Source: Methylophaga pinxianii (GTDB lineage Bacteria; Pseudomonadota; Gammaproteobacteria; Nitrosococcales; Methylophagaceae). Taken from it: a stretch of 39,670 nt of DNA. Shown here piece after piece: positions 33,958-39,670 of the stretch. A program made the position numbers and the translations under genes. Location: NCBI RefSeq assembly GCF_020447225.1, contig NZ_JAJAEO010000157.1, forward strand, positions 1 to 39,670, given 5' to 3'. How positions within the stretch are numbered: position 1 is the first letter of the stretch; the number at the start of each line of letters is the position of its first letter. Below the pieces are notes generated by a model that did not search any database, had not been told where the DNA came from, and saw only the letters and a list, made by a program, of their open reading frames with translations.

Positions 33958-34937
33958 TGAAAACAGATTGGCTGACAAATAGCTGGTATCGGCCATCTTT
34001 GATCAGTCAGCTGTTACGACCGATCAGTTGGTTGTACCGTTGCATCACGTGGATCAGACGCCAAGCTTACCGTTATGGTCTTTTGCGGCAATACAAGCTA
34101 ATGGTGCCCGTTATTGTTGTCGGTAATATCAGCGTGGGTGGCAGCGGTAAGACCCCCTTTGTCATCTGGCTGAGCCAATACCTGCAAAGTCAGGGCTGGC
34201 GTCCAGGCATTATCAGTCGTGGTTATGGTGGCAAAGCTCAACATTATCCCTGTAAAGTTGGTCCGGAAAGTTTGGCTTGCGAGGTGGGCGATGAGCCCTT
34301 ATTACTACATCAACGCACAGGTTTTCCTGTTGTGGTGGCGCCAGATCGCGTCGCGGCAGGCAGGCAGTTATTGGCAGAAAATGCCTGTAATGTGATTATC
34401 ACCGATGATGGTCTGCAGCATTATCGATTAAAGCGTGATCTGGAAATTGTCATCATCGATGCCAAACGTGGACTGGGCAATCAATTATGTCTGCCAGCCG
34501 GACCACTGCGAGAACCGCTTTCGCGTCTTAAAACTGTGGATTTTACTGTTTTTCATGGCGAGCCGGACCCTGAGCGGCTGACCATGCAATTGCGTATTGA
34601 GCGGGCAATTCAGCTACAAAATCACCGTATGGTTAAAACACTCTCTGAATTTGCTGAAACACCGGTATATGCCGTTGCTGGTATTGGTCATCCACAGCGC
34701 TTTTTTGAACAGTTGCAGCAATCCGGATTAACCATCATCCCTCATGCATTTGATGATCATCATGCTTATACTGAAACGGATTTTAAGTTTGCGAAATCCT
34801 ACCCCATACTGATGACTGAAAAAGATGCGGTAAAATGTCAGGCCTTTGCCACACAGAACATGTGGTATGTGCCAGCACAGGCAGAACTGAGTCCTGCACT
34901 TGGACCGGCCATCGATAAAAAACTAAGAGAGCTTTAA
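33957..34937 (+). CDS. lpxK: Tetraacyldisaccharide 4'-kinase LpxK
   Basis: LpxK phosphorylates the 4' position of the lipid A precursor. The 326-residue protein has a membrane-associating N terminus, a P loop GNISVGGSGKTPFV (the GGSGKT part at residues 61-66), RGYGGK, DDGLQHYRLKRDLEIVIID and an AGIGHPQRFFEQL segment. It starts on the msbA stop and is followed immediately by the Trm112-like gene. The msbA-lpxK-ycaR-kdsB order is conserved in E. coli and many relatives. Confidence 0.95.
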   Translation: MKTDWLTNSWYRPSLISQLLRPISWLYRCITWIRRQAYRYGLLRQYKLMVPVIVVGNISVGGSGKTPFVIWLSQYLQSQGWRPGIISRGYGGKAQHYPCKVGPESLACEVGDEPLLLHQRTGFPVVVAPDRVAAGRQLLAENACNVIITDDGLQHYRLKRDLEIVIIDAKRGLGNQLCLPAGPLREPLSRLKTVDFTVFHGEPDPERLTMQLRIERAIQLQNHRMVKTLSEFAETPVYAVAGIGHPQRFFEQLQQSGLTIIPHAFDDHHAYTETDFKFAKSYPILMTEKDAVKCQAFATQNMWYVPAQAELSPALGPAIDKKLREL

Positions 34938-35117
34938 ATGGATAAAACCTTGTTGGAAATACTAGCCTGCCCCGTTTGTAAGAGCAGCGTTTTATATCAG
35001 AAACAATCTCAGGAATTAGTCTGTAAAGCCTGCCGCGTCGCCTATCCCATTCGTGATGAAATCCCGGTGATGTTGATTGATGAAGCACGTGTACTGGCAG
35101 CTGAAGAAACTTACTGA
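34938..35117 (+). CDS. ycaR: Trm112-like zinc protein (YcaR/UPF0434 family)
   Basis: A 59-residue protein, too short for many gene callers. It has a zinc-knuckle pattern of two CxxC pairs: LACPVCKSS and [11 protein letters not shown], followed by the conserved DEIPVML. This is the standard YcaR/Trm112-like form found between lpxK and kdsB. Its role is not established, though it may act as a small partner protein. The ATG directly follows the lpxK stop codon, and its TGA overlaps the kdsB ATG. Confidence 0.9.
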   Translation: MDKTLLEILACPVCKSSVLYQKQSQELVCKACRVAYPIRDEIPVMLIDEARVLAAEETY

Positions 35118-35875
35118 TGCAATTTAAAATTATTATTCCTGCCCGGTTTGCCTCAAGCAGGCTACCAGGAAAACCTTTACGTCAAATCGCTGGTAAACCG
35201 ATGATTCAGCACGTTTATGAACGTGCACTGGCCAGTGATGCCAGTGAGGTGATTATTGCCACTGATGACCAGCGTATCGCTGAAGCGGCAAAAAGTTTTG
35301 GTGCCGATGTCTGCCTGACTCGCGATGATCATATTTCCGGCACTGATCGCTTGGCTGAAGTCGCTCAGCTAAGAGCATTTCATGGAGACGATTTAGTGGT
35401 CAATGTCCAGGGCGATGAGCCCTGCCTGCCAGCGGTGTTGATTAATCAGGTGGCAGCTGACCTTGCCCATCATCGGGAAGCGGCTATCACGACACTGTAC
35501 AGTCCACTAAAAGAGGCTGAACAGGTCTTTGATCCAAATATAGTGAAAGTAATTGTTGATGCCAAAGGTTATGCAATGTACTTCAGCCGCGCGCCAATCC
35601 CCTGGTTACGTGATCATTTCAATCATAAATCTGTGCCTGAGAATGTCATGATGCCGCACTTAAAGCATGTCGGCATGTATGCCTATCGGGCGGATTTTTT
35701 ACATCGTTATCATGAATTACCGCCCGCGCCACCAGAGCAGTTTGAATCACTCGAGCAACTTCGTGCGCTTTATCATGGAAACAGGATACATTTAACAGAG
35801 GCTCAGGTTGACCCCGGGCATGGTGTTGATACCGAAGAGGATTTACTGGCCGTAGAGGCCTTGTTCGCGCAATAA
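35117..35875 (+). CDS. kdsB: 3-deoxy-manno-octulosonate cytidylyltransferase KdsB
   Basis: KdsB makes CMP-KDO for lipopolysaccharide inner core synthesis. The 252-residue product shows the family signature IIPARFASSRLPGKPL at the N terminus, the NVQGDEPCLP metal/nucleotide motif, and the C-terminal HVGMYAYRADFLHRYHELPPAPPEQFESLEQLRALYHGNRI region (seen in segments). It starts on the stop of the small zinc protein (TGATG). Its last 33 bases overlap the 3' end of a convergent gene. Confidence 0.96.
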   Translation: MQFKIIIPARFASSRLPGKPLRQIAGKPMIQHVYERALASDASEVIIATDDQRIAEAAKSFGADVCLTRDDHISGTDRLAEVAQLRAFHGDDLVVNVQGDEPCLPAVLINQVAADLAHHREAAITTLYSPLKEAEQVFDPNIVKVIVDAKGYAMYFSRAPIPWLRDHFNHKSVPENVMMPHLKHVGMYAYRADFLHRYHELPPAPPEQFESLEQLRALYHGNRIHLTEAQVDPGHGVDTEEDLLAVEALFAQ

Positions 35876-36136
35876 TTGATCAAGACCCGCGGCGATGAGC
35901 TCGGCATGTAATTCACCTTCGCCATCAAATACCGGTAAAACATGGGTGACGGGTACCGGGCGGTGCCCCTCTCCATATTGTGTGGGTTGAATGTTGCTGT
36001 CCTGATTAAGCTCTTGTAACACGAGCTCACAACCATCTAGCAGTTCAATAATTTCACAACGTTGATGGTGATATACGACTTGCTGACCCAGAAGGTTCAG
36101 CAAGTCGTCACAGCTAAATTTATGATTCCTTGGCAT
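35843..36136 (-). CDS. Conserved-looking hypothetical protein (97 aa) downstream of rne
   Basis: A 97-residue soluble protein with no membrane segment or cysteine cluster apart from single cysteines. It opens with [34 protein letters not shown] (in two parts), then carries [33 protein letters not shown] and a short C-terminal helix. The pattern of short strands suggests a small beta barrel, but I cannot name it. The start overlaps the rne stop region by 17 bases on the same strand. Its end overlaps kdsB by 33 bases on the opposite strand. Both overlaps argue for a gene selected as a frame. Confidence 0.7.
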   Translation of the reverse strand: MPRNHKFSCDDLLNLLGQQVVYHHQRCEIIELLDGCELVLQELNQDSNIQPTQYGEGHRPVPVTHVLPVFDGEGELHAELIAAGLDQLLREQGLYGQ

Positions 36137-38534
36137 CAGCTTTAGGACTCTCTTCAGTTGGCTTTGGTTTTTCAACTGGTTTTGGTTTCTCAACCTTTGG
36201 AGTCTCATTATCAGCCGAAGCAGGAATTTTTTCTACCTCATTTGTTTCACGATTTTCTTTGTCTTTTGCAGGTGCCCGACGGCGACGGTTATTAGGCGTT
36301 GCCCCAGTACTGGTGCGAGAGCGACGTGGCGCCGGTTTGGTCGAAATTTTATTTCCATCAACTTCGGGTTCAGTGGAGACAGGAATCGCATTACCATTTA
36401 CTTCTGGCTCAGGTGCTGGAATAGCATTACCGTTGACCTCAGGAGGTGGCGTTGGAATCACGTTGCCCTTCTCGACGCGCTCTACTTTTTCCGTGGTATC
36501 GGTGGTGGTAGCAGCTCCCGTTGTCAGGGCATCTCCTTCACCCCGTCCACGACGACGACGTCCACCTCGACGTGAACGTTTAGCATTGGGATTGCGGGTT
36601 TTATCATCACCTGATGTATCGGTTGCCGGTTTGTTTTCAGGCATTTCAGATTTGGCTGGCGCCACTTCAGCTTTTTTCGATGTTTCATCACCATTATTAG
36701 CGGCTTCCGGACGACGGGGACGATTGTTGTTACGTCGATTACTATTGTTACGTCCCCGGTTCCGACGATTTTGATGACGCGCTTCTCTTTCCACATCCGT
36801 CTCTTTTTCTGCTGAACGTGATTTTGATGCATCAGCAGGTGTTTCTGCAGGAGCTCCTGTTAACACACCCAACAAACGTTTCAGCAGGCTCGGCTTACGT
36901 TCAGCCGCTGCTGCTGGTTTGATAATAGGTGCCGGTGCAATAGGCGCAATACCTGTCACAGCAGGTTGCTCCATAACAGTTTTTTCTTTCAATACGACAG
37001 TTGCTTCGATTTCTGGTGTGGTAATTAATTGATGGCTGCTGGTTTGCTTCTCGTTGCCGTCTTTAATACGTTCGATATCGTAATGTGGAGTTTCCAGATG
37101 TGGATTAGGAATCAACACCAAACGCACGCTATGACGCTTCTCAATAGCATCAATCTGAGCGCGTTTTTCATTCAGCATAAAGGTTGCAACCGAGACCGGT
37201 AATTGAATTACCAACTGGCTGACATTGTCTTTAGTCGCTTCTTCTTCTACTAAACGTAATACCGCCAAGCCTAAAGACTCTACGCCGCGCACATGGCCTA
37301 AACCGGCACAACGCGGACAAACTTCCTGATGCGCATCGCCCAAAGCTGGACGTAAACGCTGGCGTGACATTTCTAATAAACCAAAACGCGAAATGCGACC
37401 AATCTGTACGCGTGCCCGATCTGATTTCAGATGATCACGCAGGCGGTTTTCCACTTCACGCTGATTACGGGTTGGCCCCATATCGATAAAGTCGATAACC
37501 ACCAGCCCCCCCAAATCACGCAAACGTAGTTGACGAGCAATTTCTTCTGCCGCTTCAAGGTTGGTGTTGAGCGCTGTTTCCTCGATATCGCCGCCCTTGT
37601 TAGCGCGCGCCGAGTTGACATCAATTGAAATCAACGCTTCCGTTGGGTCAATGACCAGCGCGCCACCAGAAGGCAGACGTACCTCATGACGGAAAGCACT
37701 CTCAATCTGGCTTTCCAGTTGGTAACGAGTAAATAACGGGACTTTATCCTGATATAACTTGAACTTGCTCAGCTCATGCGGCATGACCATGCGCATGAAA
37801 TCATAGCCTGTTTGATAAACTTCTGGCGAGTCGACCAGAATTTCACCAATGTCTTTACGCAAATAATCACGTAAGGCACGAATGATGATATTGCTTTCCT
37901 GATACACCAGAAATGGTGCACTACGATCTTTGGTCGCTAGATCAATGGCTGTCCATAGCTGAACCAGATATTCCAGATCCCACTGCAGCTCTTCAGTTTG
38001 CTTGCCCACACCGGCCGTCCGGACAATCATGCCCATCCCCTCAGGGATTTCCAGTTCACGCAGAGCTTCTTGCAATTCAGCGCGATCATCACCTTCAATG
38101 CGACGTGAAATCCCGCCGGCACGCGGACTGTTTGGCATCAATACCAGATAACGGCCAGCCAAGCTGATGAAGGTGGTGAGTGCTGCGCCTTTATTGCCAC
38201 GCTCTTCTTTTTCAATCTGAATGACCAATTCCTGACCAACAGAAAGTACATCTTGCACATTAATACGGCCATTGTTTTCGCCGTCATCTTTGGTTTGTCT
38301 AAAATAGGTTTTGCTGATTTCTTTGAGTGGCAGAAAGCCTTGACGTTCAGAACCGTATTCAACAAAAACTGCTTCAAGACTCGGTTCTACACGAGTGATT
38401 TTACCTTTATAAATATTGCCTTTTTTCTGTTCTCTGGAAGGGGTGTCGATATCAAGATCGAACAAGCGTTGGCCATCGACCATCGCAACACGCAACTCTT
38501 CTTCGTGCGTTGCGTTTATTAAAATTCGTTTCAT
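36120..38534 (-). CDS. rne: Ribonuclease E
   Basis: RNase E is the central endonuclease for mRNA decay and rRNA/tRNA processing. The 804-residue protein has the S1 domain (about 35-125) and a DNase I-like catalytic domain with Mg ligands D305 and D348, each two positions later than in E. coli. It also has the zinc-link cysteines C406 and C409 (CPRC). The C-terminal half is short (about 500-804) against E. coli's 1061-residue total. It has a likely membrane-binding amphipathic helix ([12 protein letters not shown], 549-560), two Arg/Asn-rich RNA-binding patches (588-608, 652-664) and a tandem repeat. Translation starts at ATG 38534 behind a hairpin-covered GAGGT. Confidence 0.95.
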   Translation of the reverse strand: MKRILINATHEEELRVAMVDGQRLFDLDIDTPSREQKKGNIYKGKITRVEPSLEAVFVEYGSERQGFLPLKEISKTYFRQTKDDGENNGRINVQDVLSVGQELVIQIEKEERGNKGAALTTFISLAGRYLVLMPNSPRAGGISRRIEGDDRAELQEALRELEIPEGMGMIVRTAGVGKQTEELQWDLEYLVQLWTAIDLATKDRSAPFLVYQESNIIIRALRDYLRKDIGEILVDSPEVYQTGYDFMRMVMPHELSKFKLYQDKVPLFTRYQLESQIESAFRHEVRLPSGGALVIDPTEALISIDVNSARANKGGDIEETALNTNLEAAEEIARQLRLRDLGGLVVIDFIDMGPTRNQREVENRLRDHLKSDRARVQIGRISRFGLLEMSRQRLRPALGDAHQEVCPRCAGLGHVRGVESLGLAVLRLVEEEATKDNVSQLVIQLPVSVATFMLNEKRAQIDAIEKRHSVRLVLIPNPHLETPHYDIERIKDGNEKQTSSHQLITTPEIEATVVLKEKTVMEQPAVTGIAPIAPAPIIKPAAAAERKPSLLKRLLGVLTGAPAETPADASKSRSAEKETDVEREARHQNRRNRGRNNSNRRNNNRPRRPEAANNGDETSKKAEVAPAKSEMPENKPATDTSGDDKTRNPNAKRSRRGGRRRRGRGEGDALTTGAATTTDTTEKVERVEKGNVIPTPPPEVNGNAIPAPEPEVNGNAIPVSTEPEVDGNKISTKPAPRRSRTSTGATPNNRRRRAPAKDKENRETNEVEKIPASADNETPKVEKPKPVEKPKPTEESPKADAKES
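36336..36467 (-). repeat. Tandem repeat in RNase E C-terminal tail
   Basis: Residues 690-733 of RNase E consist of four degenerate units of 12-13 residues: [37 protein letters not shown] and a last partial GNKISTKP. The DNA units are clearly related too, consistent with recent tandem duplication. The segment lies between an arginine-rich patch (652-664) and another basic segment (736-753). Confidence 0.85.
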
Positions 38535-38539
38535 TCATA

Positions 38540-38556
38540 AACCTCAGTTAGAGGTT
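38540..38556 (-). promoter_or_regulatory. Hairpin covering the rne ribosome binding site
   Basis: On the rne strand AACCTC pairs with GAGGTT around a TAACT loop (6 base pairs). The GAGGT half is the rne Shine-Dalgarno, 6 bases before ATG 38534. Opening of this stem would be needed for translation. Confidence 0.6.
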
Positions 38557-38581
38557 CACACATCGGTACAGTCAGTAAGCC

Positions 38582-38762
38582 GGGCGGCATCAGCCTGCCC
38601 AGAGCATCCAGAACGGCGTTTAATCAGCAATATAATCAAGTCGGGCTCTGCCAGCATCGAATCAACAGATTGCTGGTCGTTTATACAATGTCATTACATT
38701 GTGGCTGCAATAGGGTTCTGCAACGCTACATTAACGTTTTGTGACTCTCTTTAGTCACGTAC
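38582..38762 (-). promoter_or_regulatory. Structured rne 5' leader with four further hairpins
   Basis: On the rne strand four inverted repeats follow one another. At 38741-38758 GTGACT pairs with AGTCAC around AAAGAG. At 38685-38702 ACAATGT pairs with ACATTGT around AATG. At 38651-38676 CCAGCA pairs with TGCTGG around a 14-base loop. At 38582-38600 GGGC-A-GGC pairs with GCC-GCCC around TGAT, with one bulged A. In Enterobacteria the rne leader (Rfam rne5) lets RNase E control its own mRNA. I cannot show homology to that element, only similar placement and density of structure. Confidence 0.5.
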
Positions 38763-39071
38763 GTTTGATTATTTACTTCGTCGCCCTGTCTCGTACATTT
38801 TTTGCTATTTGTTTTGCTGTAGCCAGACGTGGGAACCATTATTCTCAAAACAAGCTCCTTTTTATGGAGCCCTGCATCACTGAACCCCTGTTCAGCGTAT
38901 TCAAATTCGTTTCGTATCCTTAGCCGCATCAACCCCATTCCTAGGGGGCGCGACGTTTGCTTAGGCCTGATCATTAGAAAGTCGGTATACTGACCTCATT
39001 TTACGTACAGACCAACGGCGAAATATATCAGTCTGCAACCACATCAGCAAGAAATAACCTAACATTATTCT

Positions 39072-39670
39072 ATGACCAATTCTCCACAAGCATCACCAGC
39101 TGTTCAATTTATCGATATCCGTGCCGATCAGGCAGGTCAACGCATCGATAATTTTTTGATTACATTGGAAAAAGGTGTTCCCAAAAGCCGGATTTATCGA
39201 GCTTTGCGCAAAGGAGAGGTTCGCGTTAATAAAGGTCGCATCAAGCAGACTTACCGACTGCAAGCTGGCGATCAAGTGCGTATTCCACCACTTCGAGTGA
39301 GCGAAAAAGTCATTATCACTGATTTATCAGCATCCCTTACCGATGCACTTGAACATTCTATCTTAATGGAAGACGATGCTTTACTGGTGATTAATAAACC
39401 CTCGGGGTTAGCTGTACATGCCGGTAGCCAGATTCAATTGGGCGTTATCGAGGCAATGCGTATTATTCGACCAGAAAATCGTTTTATTGAGCTGGTTCAT
39501 CGATTAGATCGCGATACCTCTGGCTGTCTGGTGATTGCAAAAAGCCGTGAAGCCCTGCTCAATTTACAGGAGCAGATGAAAAATTCTGAAACGGATAAAC
39601 GCTATTTGACATTAACAAAGGGTCGGTGGCCTGCCCAGCAAAATATCGTTGATTTGGCATTGCAAAAAAA
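39072..39670 (+). CDS. rluC: 23S rRNA pseudouridine synthase RluC (partial, 3' cut by window)
   Basis: RluC modifies uridines 955, 2504 and 2580 of 23S rRNA in E. coli. The first 199 residues are present: an S4 RNA-binding domain (about 20-75, with RIDNFLITLEKGVPKSRIYR) and the start of the catalytic domain. The latter carries the INKPSGLAVHAG segment and the active-site HRLDRDTSG with D146. The reading frame is open to the window end. Divergent placement from rne is the same as in E. coli, which separates it from RluD. Confidence 0.9.
   Translation, partial: MTNSPQASPAVQFIDIRADQAGQRIDNFLITLEKGVPKSRIYRALRKGEVRVNKGRIKQTYRLQAGDQVRIPPLRVSEKVIITDLSASLTDALEHSILMEDDALLVINKPSGLAVHAGSQIQLGVIEAMRIIRPENRFIELVHRLDRDTSGCLVIAKSREALLNLQEQMKNSETDKRYLTLTKGRWPAQQNIVDLALQK

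Larger units (their letters stand above)
38535..39071. other. Divergent rne/rluC intergenic region (537 bp)
   Basis: No convincing gene lies here. The rne-proximal 230 bases hold five inverted repeats on the rne transcript side (listed separately). Further out, CTCC-TTTTTAT-GGAG around 38853-38870 can form a weak hairpin followed on the minus strand by a T-rich run. Near the rluC side, GTCGGTATACTGAC at 38981-38994 is a palindromic sequence with TATACT as a possible -10. An open frame on the minus strand (38726-38974) has no ribosome site or family likeness and was not accepted. Confidence 0.7.

Noticed and set aside
36130-36774. 214-codon plus-strand frame opposite rne
   Set aside because: Low-complexity Ser/Arg/Gly sequence that mirrors the repetitive, arginine-rich tail of RNase E on the other strand.
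38853-38880. Intrinsic terminator on the rne strand in the leader
   Set aside because: The stem is only 5-6 base pairs with a 7-base loop and the following T-run is interrupted; too weak to call a terminator.
38726-38974. 82-codon open frame on the minus strand in the rne leader region
   Set aside because: No ribosome site, unusual composition and overlap with leader hairpins; it looks like a chance frame.
1-39670. Insertion sequences, CRISPR arrays, tRNA genes, toxin-antitoxin or phage-defence genes
   Set aside because: None seen; the window is made of housekeeping and motility genes in conserved orders, with no transposase, integrase or repeat-spacer pattern.

Overview
The window is a compact stretch of gammaproteobacterial chromosome with moderate GC content, few intergenic gaps, and no sign of mobile elements, CRISPR arrays or tRNA/rRNA genes. 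The flagellar and chemotaxis gene order (fliOPQR-flhBA-flhF-flhG-fliA-cheYZAB-motCD-parA-parP-cheW-DUF2802) is the one seen in polar-flagellated gammaproteobacteria such as Pseudomonas, Vibrio and Shewanella. The moderate GC, a 6-phosphogluconolactonase/glucokinase cluster and the overall gene mix make a Methylophaga-like marine methylotroph a reasonable guess. The species cannot be proved from the sequence alone.

Region 1 (1-16266, + strand) is the motility block. It encodes the flagellar export gate (FliP, FliQ, FliR, FlhB, FlhA), the polar placement and number regulators FlhF and FlhG, sigma-28 (FliA), the core chemotaxis pathway (CheY, CheZ, CheA, CheB, CheW), a MotC/MotD-type stator pair, and a ParA-type ATPase with a CheW-domain partner that should hold chemoreceptor arrays at the pole. 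Most genes overlap or are a few bases apart. The only clear internal break is before cheW, where a well-spaced sigma-54 promoter can be read. A 58-residue ORF and a DUF2802 protein close the block.

Region 2 (16263-21054) holds an inverted GGDEF-EAL protein with a degenerate receiver domain, a FliK-like/FlhB-C-terminus-like pair (fliK-flhX), and a divergent GYF-TM-pentapeptide membrane protein.

Region 3 (21063-26303) is metabolic. It holds pgl-glk-apaG on the minus strand, a periplasmic SIMPL protein, biosynthetic threonine deaminase (ilvA), and ribose-5-phosphate isomerase (rpiA) ending in a clear terminator.

Region 4 (26318-35875) is envelope biogenesis: lolC/lolD lipoprotein release, a DUF2062 protein, comEC, exbB-exbD, msbA, lpxK, a Trm112-like zinc protein and kdsB. 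From comEC to kdsB nearly every junction is a stop/start overlap, so this looks like one transcript linking lipid A/KDO synthesis to its transport.

Region 5 (35843-39670) holds a small conserved-looking hypothetical gene, rne (RNase E), a 537-bp divergent leader region with several hairpins, one of which covers the rne ribosome binding site, and the 5' part of rluC. The divergent rne/rluC arrangement is conserved in Enterobacteria.

I did not find a clearly undescribed multi-gene system. The most promising leads are the structured rne leader, the duplicated acidic helix motif in CheA beside parA/parP, the sigma-54 promoter of cheW, the tandem-repeat RNase E tail, and several small uncharacterised proteins.
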